Assembly (NCBI RefSeq): GCF_023091745.1
Contig: NW_026291482.1
Location: forward strand, 1,612,001 to 1,676,000
Reading direction: 5' to 3'
DNA: 64,000 nucleotides
Origin: Budorcas taxicolor
Lineage: Eukaryota; Chordata; Mammalia; Artiodactyla; Bovidae
Below, piece by piece: positions 35,385 to 47,574 of this stretch. Position numbers and translations under genes: made by a program. Below the pieces are notes generated by a model. The model saw only the letters and a list, made by a program, of their open reading frames with translations, was not told the DNA's origin and searched no databases. Every line of letters starts with the position of its first letter. The stretch's first letter is position 1.

Positions 35385-36200
35385 GTGATCAGCCTCGAGA
35401 CGCCTCAGCGGAAATGGGCCTCATCTCGCCTGGAGGGGAGAACCTCCTGGATTTTCTCGAGTTGCGGCAGGTCTTCTAGAGTTACGACGGGGACCTCAGG
35501 GACCCGCTCTGGTGGCCTCAGGAAAGGCCAGTCCCCATGGAAGTTGCTAGGGGACCTCTCGGGATTCCTCTCCCGTCCATGCCGGGGTCTCAGTCCTTGT
35601 GTGGAGTCGGGGCTGGAACCTGAGGATTCCTCTCCAGTGTTGCCATGGACCTTGGGGTGCTTCTGAGTCTCCCCAGGGGAGTCAGGCCTCGTCTCGAGTG
35701 GGGGCATGCACGTGCGCTTTTCTCCCGAGCTGCAGCAGTAGTGTCACGCTTCCTGTCACGTGGATCAAGGGATCTGTGGCTCTCCCTCGAGGCTGTCCCT
35801 CGAGGCTTTCCCACGAGGCTTTCCCACAGGGCTGTGCCACGTGCCACCTTGGTGTGAGTCGATTCTGGGCGTGAAAGACAAGCCGGTGTAGGGAAAGGAG
35901 GTTCCTCTGGAATGGACTGAGACATCTGGGGGACTCTTGGAATGGTGGCACGACCCTGGAGTTCCTCTCGCCGTTCCTGTTGAGAGGGCCTCCTCTTGAG
36001 ATGCGACGGGAACGCCGGGAACTCTTTCCCGACGAAGCAGGGAAAGGATCCCTCATCTCGAGCTACGAGGCGGAAACGGGGCTCCTCTGGATGTGGTCGG
36101 GACCCTCGTGTTTCCTCTCGAGGGGAGACGGGTATGTCGGGGAACTTCTTGATTTGCACCAAGGGTGTGAAGGACCCTTTGGAAGTTCCAGAGGGGAGGT
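35385..36200 (+). repeat. Monomer 44, class C, 816 bp
   Basis: CTTCTAGAG, GCTTTTCTCCC and GATTCTGGGCG. First unit of the 3.26 kb multimer. Confidence 0.95.
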
Positions 36201-37016
36201 GTGATCAGCCTCGAGACGCCTCAGCGGAAATGGGCCTCATCTCGCCTGGAGGGGAGAACCTCCTGGATTTTCTCGAGTTGCGGCAGGTCTTCTCGAGTTA
36301 CGACGGGGACCTCAGGGACCCGCTCTGGTGGCCTCAGGAAAGGCCAGTCCCCATGCGAGTTGCTATGGGACCTCTCGGGATTCCTCTCCCGGCCATGCCT
36401 GGGCCTCAGTCCTTGTGTGGAGTCGGGGCCGGAACCTGAGGATTCCTCTCCATTGTTGCCATGGATCTTGGGGTGCTTCTGAGTCTCCCAAGGGGAGTCA
36501 GGCCTCGTCTCGAGTGGGGGCATGCACGTGCACTTTCCTCCCGAGCTGAAGCAGTAGTGTCACTCTTCCTATCACGTGGATCAAGGGATCTGTGGCTTTC
36601 CCTCGAGGCTGTCCCTCGAGGCTTTCCCACGAGGCTTTCCCACAGGGCTGTTCCACGTGCCACCTTGGTGTGAGTCGATCCTCGGCGTGAAAGAGGAGCC
36701 GGTGAAGGGAAAAAAGGTTACTCTGGAATGAACTGAGACATCTGGCGGACTCTTGGAATGGTGGCACGACCCTGGAGTTCCTCTCGCCGTTCCTGTTGAG
36801 AGGGCCTCCTCTTGAGATGCGACGGGAACACCGGGAACTCTTTCCCGACGAAGCAGGGAAAGGATCCCTCATCTCGAGCTACGAAGGCGGAAACGGGGCT
36901 CCCTGGATGTGGTCGGGACCCTCGTGTTTCCTCTCGAATGGAGACAGGTATGTCGGGGAACTTCTTGATTTGCACCAAGGGTGTGAAGGACCCTTTCGAA
37001 GTACCAGAGGGGAGGT
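36201..37016 (+). repeat. Monomer 45, class T, divergent, 816 bp
   Basis: Many rare changes: GGCCATGCCTGGG, CTCCATTGTTG, GCTGAAGCAG, CACTCTTCCTATCACG, GAGGAGCCGG and GGTTACTCTGG. It looks like an older branch. Confidence 0.95.
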
Positions 37017-37829
37017 GTGATCAGCCTCGAGACGCCTCAGCGGAAATGGGCCTCATCTCGCCTGGAGGGGAGAACCTCCTGGATTTTCTCGAGTTGAGGC
37101 AGGTCTTCTCGAGTTACGACGGGGACCTCAGGGACCCGCTCTGGTGTCCTCAGGAAAGGCCAGTCCCCATGCGAGTTGCTAGGGGACCTCTCGGGATTCC
37201 TCTCCCGTCCATGCCGGGGCCTCAGTCCTTGTGTGGAGGCGGGGCCGGAACCTGAGGATTCCTCTCCAGTGTTGCCATGGATCTTGGGGTGCTTCTGAGT
37301 CTCCCCAGGGGAGTCAGGCCTCGTCTCGAGTGGGGGCATGCACGTGCGCTTCCCTCCCGAGCTGCAGCAGTAGTGTCATGCTTCCTGTCACGGGATCAAG
37401 GGATCTGTGGCTTTCCCTCGAGGCTGTCCCTCGAGGCTTTCCCACGAGGCTTTCCCACAGGGCTGTGCCACGTGCCACCTTGGTGAGTCGATCCTCGGCA
37501 TGAAAGACGAGCCGGTGAAGGGAAAAGAGGTTCCTCTGGAATGGACTGAGACATCTGGGGGACTCTTGGAATGGTGGCACGACCCTGGAGTTCCTCTCGC
37601 CGTTCCTGTTGAGAGGGCCTCCTCTTGAGATGCGACGGGAACGCCGGGAACTCTTTCCCGACGAAGCAGGGAAAGGATCCCACATCTCGAGCTACGAGGC
37701 CGAAACGGGGCTCCTCTGGATGTGGGCGGGACCCTCGTGTTTCCTCTCGAGGGGAGACGGGTATGTCGGGGAACTTCTTGATTTGCACCATGGGTGTGAA
37801 GGACCCTTTCGAAGTTCCAGAGGGGAGGT
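37017..37829 (+). repeat. Monomer 46, class T, 813 bp
   Basis: E-box 2 reads CACGGG (1 bp lost) and GGTGAGTCG has lost 2 bp. Also GTTGAGGCAGG, GGTGTCCTCAGG, GGAGGCGGGG and CACATCTCG. Confidence 0.95.
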
Positions 37830-38645
37830 GTGATCAGCCTCGAGACGCCTCAGCGGAAATGGGCCTCATCTCGCCTGGAGAGGAGAACCTCGTGGATTTT
37901 CTCGAGTTGCGGCAGGTCTTCTAGAGTTACGCCGGGGACCTCAGGGACCCGCTCTGGTGGCCTCAGGAAAGGCCAGTCCCCATGGAAGTTGCTAGGGGAC
38001 CTCTCGGGATTCCTCTCCCGTAGATGCCGGGGTCTCAGTCCTTGTGTGGAGTCGGGGCTGGAACCTGAGGATTCCTCTCCAGTGTTGCCATGGATCTTGG
38101 GGTGCTTCTGAGTCTCCCCAGGGGAGTCAGGCCTCGTTTCGAGTGGGTGCATGCACGTGCGATTTCTTCCGGATCTGCAGCAGTAGTGTCACGCTTCCTG
38201 TCACGTGGATCAAGGGATCTGTGGCTCTCCCTCGAGGCTGTCCCTCGAGGCTTTCCCACGAGGCTTTCCCACAGGGCTGTGCCACGTGCCACCTTGGTGT
38301 GAGTCGATTCTCGGCGTGAAAGACAAGCCGGTGTAGGGAAAGGAGGTTCCTCTGGAATGGACTGAGACATCTGGGGGACTCTTGGAATGGTGGCACAACC
38401 CTGGAGTTCCTCTCGCCGTTCCTGTTGAGAGGGCCTCCTCTTGAGATGCGACGGGAACGCCGGGAACTCTTTCCCGACGAAGCAGGGAAAGGATCCCTCA
38501 TCTCGAGCTACGAGGCGGAAACGGGGCTCCTCTGGATGTGGTCGGGACCCTCGTGTTTCCTCTCGAGGGGAGACGGGTATGTCGGGGAACTTCTTGATTT
38601 GCACCAAGGGTGTGAAGGACCCTTTCGAAGTTCCAGAGGGGAGGT
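37830..38645 (+). repeat. Monomer 47, class C, 816 bp
   Basis: CCTCGTGGATT, TTACGCCGG, CCGTAGATGCC, CGTTTCGAGTGGGTGC and GATTTCTTCCGGATCTG. Confidence 0.95.
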
Positions 38646-39460
38646 GTGATCAGCCTCGAGACGCCTCAGCGGAAATGGGCCTCATCTCGCCTGGAGGGGA
38701 GAACCTCCTGGATTTTCTCGAGTTGCGGCAGGTCTTCTAGAGTTACGACGGGGAGCTCAGGGACCCGCTCTGGTGGCCTCAGGAAAGGCCAGTCCCCATG
38801 GAAGTTGCTAGGGGACCTCTCGGGATTCCTCTCCCGTCCATGCCGGGGTCTCAGTCCTTGTGTGGAGTCGGGGCTGGAACCTGAGGATTCCTCTCCAGTG
38901 TTGCCATGGACCTTGGGGTGCTTCTGAGTCTCCCCAGGGGAGTCAGGCCTCGTCTCGAGTGGGGGCATGCACGTGCGCTTTCCTCCCGAGCTGCAGCAGT
39001 AGTGTCACGCTTCCTGTCACGTGGATCAAGGGATCTGTGGCTCTCCTCGAGGCTGTCCCTCGAGGCTTTCCCACGAGGCTTTCCCACAGGGCTGTGCCAC
39101 GTGCCACCTTGGTGTGAGTCGATTCTCGGCGTGAAAGACAAGCCGGTGTAGGGAAAGGAGGTTCCTCTGGAATGGACTGAGACATCTGGGGGACTCTTGG
39201 AATGGTGGCACGACCCTGGAGTTCCTCTCGCCGTTCCTGTTGAGAGGGCCTCCTCTTGAGATGCGACGGGAACGCCGGGAACTCTTTCCCGACGAAGCAG
39301 GGAAAGGATCCCTCATCTCGAGCTACGAGGCGGAAACGGGGCTCCTCTGGATGTGGTCGGGACCCTCGTGTTTCCTCTCGAGGGGAGACGGGTATGTCGG
39401 GGAACTTCTTGATTTGCACCAAGGGTGTGAAGGACCCTTTCGAAGTTCCAGAGGGGAGGT
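38646..39460 (+). repeat. Monomer 48, class C, 815 bp
   Basis: GGGGAGCTCAGG, and the first 13 bp unit has lost one C (GCTCTCCTCGAG). Confidence 0.95.
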
Positions 39461-40276
39461 GTGATCAGCCTCGAGACGCCTCAGCGGAAATGGGCCTCAT
39501 CTCGCCTGGAGGGGAGAACCTCCTGGATTTTCTCGAGTTGCGGCAGGTCTTCTCGAGTTACGACGGGGACCTCAGGGACCCGCTCTGGTGGCCTCAGGAA
39601 AGGCCAGTCCCCATGCGAGTTGCTATGGGACCTCTCGGGATTCCTCTCCCGGCCATGCCTGGGCCTCAGTCCTTGTGTGGAGTCGGGGCCGGAACCTGAG
39701 GATTCCTCTCCAGTGTTGCCATGGATCTTGGGGTGCTTCTGAGTCTCCCAAGGGGAGTCAGGCCTCGTCTCGAGTGGGGGCATGCACGTGCACTTTCCTC
39801 CCGAGCTGAAGCAGTAGTGTCACTCTTCCTATCACGTGGATCAAGGGATCTGTGGCTTTCCCTCGAGGCTGTCCCTCGAGGCTTTCCCACGAGGCTTTCC
39901 CACAGGGCTATTCCACGTGCCACCTTGGTGTGAGTCGATCCTCGGCGTGAAAGAGGAGCCGGTGAAGGGAAAAAAGGTTACTCTGGAATGAACTGAGACA
40001 TCTGGCGGACTCTTGGAATGGTGGCACGACCCTGGAGTTCCTCTCGCCGTTCCTGTTGAGAGGGCCTCCTCTTGAGATGCGACGGGAACACCGGGAACTC
40101 TTTCCCGACGAAGCAGGGAAAGGATCCCTCATCTTGAGCTACGAAGGCGGAAACGGGGCTCCCTGGATGTGGTCGGGACCCTCGTGTTTCCTCTCGAATG
40201 GAGACAGGTATGTCGGGGAACTTCTTGATTTGCACCAAGGGTGTGAAGGACCCTTTCGAAGTACCAGAGGGGAGGT
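39461..40276 (+). repeat. Monomer 49, class T, divergent, 816 bp
   Basis: Near-copy of monomer 45 at 3260 bp, with GGCTATTCCACG. Confidence 0.95.
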
Positions 40277-41090
40277 GTGATCAGCCTCGAGACGCCTCAG
40301 CGGAAATGGGCCTCATCACGCCTGGAGGGGAGAACCTCCTGGATTTTCTCGAGTTGAGGCAGGTCTTCTCGAGTTACGACGGTGACCTCAGGGACCCGCT
40401 CTGGTGTCCTCAGGAAAGGCCAGACCCCATGCGAGTTGCTAGGGGACCTCTCGGGATTCCTCTCCCGTCCATGCCGGGGCCTCAGTCCTTGTGTGGAGGC
40501 GGGGCCGGAACCTGAGGATTCCTCTCCAGTGTTGCCATGGATCTTGGGGTGCTTCTGAGTCTCCCCAGGGGAGTCAGGCCTCGTCTCGAGTGGGGGCATG
40601 CACGTGCGCTTCCCTCCCGAGCTGCAGCAGTAGTGTCATGCTTCCTGTCACGGGATCAAGGGATCTGTGGCTTTCCCTCGAGGCTGTCCCTCGAGGCTTT
40701 CCCACGAGGCTTTCCCACAGGGCTGTGCCACGTGCCACCTTGGTGAGTCGATCCTCGGCATGAAAGACGAGCCGGTGAAGGGAAAAGAGGTTCCTCTGGA
40801 ATGGACTGAGACATCTGGGGGACTCTTGGAATGGTGGCACGACCCTGGAGTTCCTCTCGCCGTTCCTGTTGAGAGGGCCTCCTCTTGAGATGCGACGGGA
40901 ACGCCGGGAACTCTTTCCCGACGAAGCAGGGAAAGGATCCCACATCTCGAGCTACGAGGCCGAAACGGGGCTCCTCTGGATGTGGGCGGGGACCCTCGTG
41001 TTTCCTCTCGAGGGGAGACGGGTATGTCGGGGAACTTCTTGATTTGCACCATGGGTGTGAAGGACCCTTTCGAAGTTCCAGAGGGGAGGT
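40277..41090 (+). repeat. Monomer 50, class T, 814 bp
   Basis: Near-copy of monomer 46 with one added G at GGCGGGGACCC. ATCACGCC and CAGACCCC are private. Confidence 0.95.
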
Positions 41091-41893
41091 GTGATCAGCC
41101 TCGAGACGCCTCAGCGGAAATGGGCCTCATCTCGCCTGGAGAGGAGAACCTCGTGGATTTTCTCGAGTTGCGGCAGGTCTTCTAGAGTTACGCCGGGGAC
41201 CTCAGGGACCCGCTCTGGTGGCCTCAGGAAAGGCCAGTCCCCATGGAAGTTGCTAGGGGACCTCTCGGGATTCCTCTCCCGTCCATGCCGGGGTCTCAGT
41301 CCTTGTGTGGAGTCGGGGCTGGAACCTGAGGATTCCTCTCCAGTGTTGCCATGGATCTTGGGGTGCTTCTGAGTCTCCCCAGGGGAGTCAGGCCTCGTTT
41401 CGAGTGGGTGCATGCACGTGCGATTTCTTCCGGATCTGCAGCAGTAGTGTCACGCTTCCTGTCACGTGGATCAAGGGATCTGTGGCTCTCCCTCGAGGCT
41501 TTCCGACGAGGCTTTCCCACAGGGCTGTGCCCCGTGACACCTTGGTGTGAGTCGATTCTCGGCGTGAAAGACAAGCCGGTGTAGGGAAAGGAGGTTCCTC
41601 TGGAATGGACTGAGACATCTGGGGGACTCTTGGAATGGTGGCACGACCCTGGAGTTCCTCTCGCCGTTCCTGTTGAGAGGGCCTCCTCTTGAGATGCGAC
41701 GGGAACGCCGGGAACTCTTTCCCGACGAAGCAGGGAAAGGATCCCTCATCTCGAGCTACGAGGCGGAAACGGGGCTCCTCTGGATGTGGTCGGGACCCTC
41801 GTGTTTCCTCTCGAGGGGAGACGGGTATGTCGGGGAACTTCTTGATTTGCACCAAGGGTGTGAAGGAGCCTTTCGAAGTACCAGAGGGGAGGT
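41091..41893 (+). repeat. Monomer 51, class C, 803 bp, four 13 bp units
   Basis: Starts as monomer 47. The tract has GCTTTCCGACGAG, and E-box 3 is lost (CCCGTG). Confidence 0.95.
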
Positions 41894-42709
41894 GTGATCA
41901 GCCTCGAGACGCCTCAGCGGAAATGGGCCTCATCTCGCCTGGAGGGGAGAACCTCCTGGATTTTCTCGAGTTGCGGCAGGTCTTCTCGAGTTACGACGGG
42001 GACATCAGGGACCCGCTCTGCTGGCCTCAGGAAAGGCCAGTCCCCATGCGAGTTGCTAGGGGACCTCTCGGGATTCCTCTCCCGTCCATGCCGGGGCCTC
42101 AGTCCTTGTGTGGAGTCGGGGCCGGAACCTGAGGATTCCTCTCCAGTGTTGCCATGGATCTTGGGGTGCTTCTGAGTCTCCCCAGGGGAGTCAGGCCTCG
42201 TCTCGAGTGGGGGCATGCACGTGCACTTTCCTCCCGAGCTGCAGCAGTAGTGTCACGCTTCCTGTCACGTGGATCAAGGGATCTGTGGCTTTCCCTCGAG
42301 GCTGTCCCTCGAGGCTTTCCCACGAGGCTTTCCCACAGGGCGGTGCCACGTGCCACCTTGGTGTGAGTCGATCCTCGGCATGAAAGACGAGCCGGTGAAG
42401 GGAAAAGAGGTTCCTCTTGAATAGACTGAGACATCTGGGGGACTCTTGGAATGGTGGCACGACCCTGGAGTTCCTCTCGCCGTTCCTGTTGAGAGGGCCT
42501 CCTCTTGAGATGCGACGGGAACGCCGGGAACTCTTTCCCGACGAAGCAGGGAAAGGATCCCTCATGTCGAGCTACGAGGTGGAAACGGGGCTCCTCTGGA
42601 TGTGGGCGGGACCCTCGTGTTTCCTCTCGAGGGGAGACGGGTATGTCGGGGAACTTCTTGATTTGCACCAAGGGTGTGAAGGACCCTTTCGAAGTTCCAG
42701 AGGGGAGGT
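41894..42709 (+). repeat. Monomer 52, class T, 816 bp
   Basis: GACATCAGG, CTGCTGGCC, GTGCACTTTCC, GGGCGGTGCC and TCTTGAATAGACTG. Confidence 0.95.
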
Positions 42710-43512
42710 GTGATCAGCGTCGAGACGCCTCAGCGGAAATGGGCCTCATCTCGCCTGGAGGGGAGAACCTCCTGGATTTTCTCGAGTTGCGGCAGGTCTT
42801 CTAGAGTTACGACGGGGAGCTCAGGGACCCGCTCTGGTGGCCTCAGGAAAGGCCAGTCCCCATGGAAGTTGCTAGGGGACCTCTCGGGATTCCTCTCCCG
42901 TCCATGCCGGGGTCTCAGTCCTTGTGTGGAGTCGGGGCTGGAACCTGAGGATTCCTCTCCAGTGTTGCCATGGATCCTGGGGTGCTTCTGAGTCTCCCCA
43001 GGGGAGTCAGGCCTCGTCTCGAGTGGGGGCATGCACGTGCGATTTCCTCCCGATCTGCAGCAGTAGTGTCACGCTTCCTGTCACGTGGATCAAGGGATCT
43101 GTGGCTCTCCCTCGAGGCTTTCCCACGAGGCTTTCCCACAGGGCTGTGCCCAGTGCCACCTTGGTGTGAGTCGATTCTCGGCGTGAAAGACAAGCCGGTG
43201 TAGGGAAAGGAGGTTCCTCTGGAATGGACTGAGACATCTGGGGGACTCTTGGAATGGTGTCTCGACCCTGGAGTTCCTCTCGCCGTTCCTGTTGAGAGGG
43301 CCTCCTCTTGAGATGCGACGGGAACGCCGGGAACTCTTTCCCGACGAAGCAGGGAAAGGATCCCTCATCTCAAGCTACGAGGCGGAAACGGGGCTCCTCT
43401 GGATGTGGGCGGGACCCTCGTGATTCCTCTCGAGGGGAGACGGGTATGTCGGGGAACTTCTTGATTTGCACCAAGGGTGTGAAGGACCCTTTCGAAGTTC
43501 CAGAAGTGAGGT
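42710..43512 (+). repeat. Monomer 53, class C, 803 bp, four 13 bp units
   Basis: CAGCGTCGAG, GGGGAGCTCAGG, GGATCCTGGGG, GCCCAGTGCC and GGTGTCTCGACC. Confidence 0.95.
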
Positions 43513-44327
43513 GTGATCAGCCTCGAGACGCCTCAGCGGAAATGGGCCTCATCTCGCCTGGAGGGGAGAACCTACTGTATTTTCTCGAGTTGCGGCAGGT
43601 CTTCTCGAGTTACGACGGGGACTTCAGGGACCCGCTCTGGTGGCCTCAGGAAAGGCCAGTCCCCATGCGAGTTGCTAGGGGACCTCTCGGGATTCCTCTC
43701 CCGTCCATGCCGGGGCCTCAGTCCTTGTGTGGAGTCGGGGCCGGAACCTGAGGATTCCTCTCCAGTGTTGCCATGGATCTTGGGGTGCTTCTGAGTCTCC
43801 CCAGGGGAGTCAGGCCTCGTCTCGAGTGGGGGCATGCACGTGCGCTTTCCTCCCGAGCTGCAGCAGTAGTGTCACGCTTCCTGTCACGTGGATCAAGGGA
43901 TCTGTGGCTTTCCCTCGAGGCTGTCCCTCGAGGCTTTCCCACGAGGCTTTCCCACAGGGCTGTGCCACGTGCCACCTTGGTGTGAGTCGATCCTCGGCGT
44001 TAAGACGAGCCGGTGAAGGGAAAAGAGGTTCCTCTGGAATGGACTGAGACATCTGGGGGACTCTTGGAATGGTGGCACGACCCTGGAGTTCCTCTCGCCG
44101 TTCCTGTTGAGAGGGCCTCCCCTTGAGACACGACGGGAACGCCAGGAACTCTTTTCCGACGAAGCAGGGAAAGGATCCCTCATCTCGAGCTACGAGGCGG
44201 AAACGGGGCTCCTCTGGATGTGGGCGGGACCCTCGTGTTTCCTCTCGAGTGGAGACAGGTATGTCGGGGAACTTCTTGATTTGCACCAAGGGTGTGAAGG
44301 ACCCTTTGGAAGTTCCAGAGGGGAGGT
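43513..44327 (+). repeat. Monomer 54, class T, 815 bp
   Basis: CTACTGTATTTTC, GACTTCAGGG, GGCGTTAAGACG (1 bp lost), GAGACACGACGG and CTTTTCCGAC. Confidence 0.95.
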
Positions 44328-45140
44328 GTGATCAGCCTCGAGACGCCTCAGCGGAAATGGGCCTCATCTCGCCTGGAGGGGAGAACCTCCTGGATTTTCT
44401 CGAGTTGCGGCAGGTCTTCTCGAGTTACGACGGGGACCTCAGGGACCCGCTCTGGTGGCCTCAGGGAAGGCCAGGTCCCATGCGAGTTGCTAGGGGAACT
44501 CTCGGGATTCCTCTCCCGTCCATGCTGGGGCCTCAGTCCTTGTGTGGAGTCAGGGCCGGAACCTGAGGATTCCTCTCCAGTGTTGCCATGGATCTTGGGG
44601 TGCTTCTGAGTCTCCCCAGGGGAGTCAGGCCTCGTCTCGAGTGGGGGCATGCACGTGCGCTTCCCTCCCGAGCTGCAGCAGTAGTGTCATGCTTCCTGTC
44701 ACGGGATCAAGGGATCTGTGGCTTTCCCTCGAGGCTGTCCCTCGAGGCTTTCCCACGAGGCTTTCCCACAGGGCTGTGCCACGTGCCACCTTGGTGAGTC
44801 GATCCTCGGCATGAAAGACGAGCCGGTGAAGGGAAAAGAGGTTCCTCTGGAATGGACTGAGACATCTGGGGGACTCTTGGAATGGTGGCACGACCCTGGA
44901 GTTCCTCTCGCCGTTCCTGTTGAGAGGGCCTCCTCTTGAGATGCGACGGGAACGCCGGGAACTCTTTCCCGACGAAGCAGGGAAAGGATCCCACATCTCG
45001 AGCTACGAGGCCGAAACGGGGCTCCTCTGGATGTGGGCGGGACCCTCGTGTTTCCTCTCGAGGGGAGACGGGTATGTCGGGGAACTTCTTGATTTGCACC
45101 AAGGGTGTGAAGGACCCTTTCGAAGTTCCAGAGGGGAGGT
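44328..45140 (+). repeat. Monomer 55, class T, 813 bp
   Basis: GGCCAGGTCCC, GGGAACTCTCGG and CCATGCTGGGG, then follows monomer 50 with the same 3 bp of deletions. Confidence 0.95.
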
Positions 45141-45943
45141 GTGATCAGCCTCGAGCCGCCTCAGCGGAAATGGGCCTCATCTCGCCTGGAGGGGAGAACC
45201 TCGTGGATTTTCTCGAGTTGCGGCAGGTCTTCTAGAGTTACGCCGGGGACCTCAGGGACCCGCTCTGGTGGCCTCAGGAAAGGCCAGTCCCCATGGAAGT
45301 TGCTAGGGGACCTCTCGGGATTCCTCTCCCGTCCATGCCGGGGTCTCAGTCCTTGTGTGGAGTCGGGGCTGGAACCTGAGGATTCCTCTCCAGTGTTGCC
45401 ATGGATCTTGGGGTGCTTCTGAGTCTCCCCAGGGGAGTCAGGCCTCGTTTCGAGTGGGTGCATGCACGTGCGATTTCTTCCGGATCTGCAGCAGTAGTGT
45501 CACGCTACCTGTCACGTGGATCAAGGGATCTGTGGCTCTCCCTCGAGGCTTTCCGACGAGGCTTTCCTACAGGGCTGTGCCCCGTGACACCTTGGTGTGA
45601 GTCGATTCTCGGCGTGAAAGACAAGCCGGTGTAGGGAAAGGAGGTTCCTCTGGAATGGACTGAGACATCTGGGGGACTCTTGGAATGGTGGCACGACCCT
45701 GGAGTTCCTCTCGCCGTTCCTGTTGAGAGGGCCTCCTCTTGAGATGCGACGGGAACGCCGGGAACTCTTTCCCGACGAAGCAGGGAAAGGATCCCTCATC
45801 TCGAGCTACGAGGCGGAAACGGGGCTCCTCTGGATGTGGTCGGGACCCTCGTGTTTCCTCTCGAGGGGAGACGGGTATGTCGGGGAACTTCTTGATTTGC
45901 ACCAAGGGTGTGAAGGAGCCTTTCGAAGTACCAGAGGGGAGGT
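45141..45943 (+). repeat. Monomer 56, class C, 803 bp, four 13 bp units
   Basis: Near-copy of monomer 51, with CGAGCCGCC and CGCTACCTGTC. Confidence 0.95.
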
Positions 45944-46759
45944 GTGATCAGCCTCGAGACGCCTCAGCGGAAATGGGCCTCATCTCGCCTGGAGGGGAGA
46001 ACCTCCTGGATTTTCTCGAGTTGCGGCAGGTCTTCTCGAGTTACGACGGGGACATCAGGGACCCGCTCTGCTGGCCTCAGGAAAGGCCAGTCCCCATGCG
46101 AGTTGCTAGGGGACCTCTCGGGATTCCTCTCCCGTCCATGCCGGGGCCTCAGTCCTTGTGTGGAGTCGGGGCCGGAACCTGAGGATTCCTCTCCAGTGTT
46201 GCCATGAATCTTGGGGTGCTTCTGAGTCTCCCCAGGGGAGTCAGGCCTCGTCTCGAGTGGGGGCATGCACGTGCACTTTCCTCCCGAGCTGCAGCAGTAG
46301 TGTCACGCTTCCTGTCACGTGGATCAAGGGATCTGTGGCTTTCCCTCCAGGCTGTCCCTCGAGGCTTTCCCACGCGGCTTTCCCACAGGGCGGTGCCACG
46401 TGCCACCTTGGTGTGAGTCGATCCTCGGCATGAAAGACGAGCCGGTGAAGGGAAAAGAGGTTCCTCTGGAATGGACTGAGACATCTGGGGGACTCTTGGA
46501 ATGGTGGCACGACCCTGGAGTTCCTCTCGCCGTTCCTGTTGAGAGGGCCTCCTCTTGAGATGCGACGGGAACGCCGGGAACTCTTTCCCGACGAAGCAGG
46601 GAAAGGATCCCTCATCTCAAGCTACGAGGCGGAAACGGGGCTCCTCTGGATGTGGGCGGGACCCTCGTGATTCCTCTCGAGGGGAGACGGGTATGTCGGG
46701 GAACTTCTTGATTTGCACCAAGGGTGTGAAGGACCCTTTCGAAGTTCCAGAGGGGAGGT
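45944..46759 (+). repeat. Monomer 57, class T, 816 bp
   Basis: Near-copy of monomer 52 until about 46460. GCCATGAATC removes the CCATGG site; units GCTTTCCCTCCAG and GCTTTCCCACGCG. Confidence 0.95.
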
Positions 46760-47574
46760 GTGATCAGCCTCGAGACGCCTCAGCGGAAATGGGCCTCATC
46801 TCGCCTGGAGGGGAGAACCTCCTGGATTTTCTCGAGTTGCGGCAGGTCTTCTCGAGTTACGACGGGGACCTCAGGGACCCGCTCTGGTGGCCTCAGGGAA
46901 GGCCAGTTCCCATGCGAGTTGCTAGGGGAACTCTCGGGATTCCTCTCCCGTCCATGCTGGGGCCTCAGTCCTTGTGTGGAGTCAGGGCCGGAACCTGAGG
47001 ATTCCTCTCCAGTGTTGCCATGGATCTTGGGGTGCTTCTGAGTCTCCCCAGGGGAGTCAGGCCTCGTCTCGAGTGGGGGCATGCACGTGCGCTTCCCTCC
47101 CGATCTGCAGCAGTAGTGTCACGCTTCCTGTCACAGGATCAAGGGATCTGTGGCTTTCCCTCGAGGCTGTCCCTCGAGGCTTTCCCACGAGGCTTTCCCA
47201 CAGGGCTGTGCCACGTGCCACCTTGGTGTGTGTCGATCCTCTGCGTGAAAGACGAGCCAGTGAAGGGAAAAGAGGTTCCTCTGGAATGGACTGAGACATC
47301 TGGGGGACTCTTGGAATGGTGGCACGACCCTGGAGTTCCTCTCGCCATTCCTGTTGAGAGGGCCTCCTCTTGAGATGCGACGGGAACGCCGGGAACTCTT
47401 TCCCGACGAAGCAGGGAAAGGATCCCTCATGTCGAGCTACGAGGCGAAAACGGGGCTCCTCTGGATGTGGGCGGGACCCTCGTGTTTCCTCTCGAGTGGA
47501 GACAGGTATGTCGGGGAACTTCTTGATTTGCACCAAGGGTGTGAAGGACCCTTTCGAAGTTCCAGAGGGGAGGT
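46760..47574 (+). repeat. Monomer 58, class T, 815 bp
   Basis: GGGAACTCTCGG and CCATGCTGGGG as in monomer 55. E-box 2 reads CACAGG; GGTGTGTGTCG and CCTCTGCG follow. Confidence 0.95.

Larger units (their letters stand above)
35385..41893 (+). repeat. Tandem duplication of a 4-monomer higher-order unit (about 3.26 kb)
   Basis: Copy 1 is 35385-38645 and copy 2 is 38646-41893. Unusual variants recur 3260 bp apart: GGCCATGCCTGGG at 36391 and 39651, GCTGAAGCAG at 36544 and 39804, and GGAGGCGGGG at 37236 and 40496. Similarity fades after about 38.2/41.5 kb, where copy 2 has lost one 13 bp unit. Confidence 0.88.
40510..46460 (+). repeat. Block of about 1.9 kb repeated at 4050 bp
   Basis: About 40510-42410 and 44560-46460 match in order at an offset of 4050 bp (five monomers). 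Shared rare variants include GTGAGTCG with its 2 bp deletion, CACATCTCG, the four-unit class C tract with GCTTTCCGACGAG, and GACATCAGGG followed by CTGCTGGCC. Confidence 0.85.
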
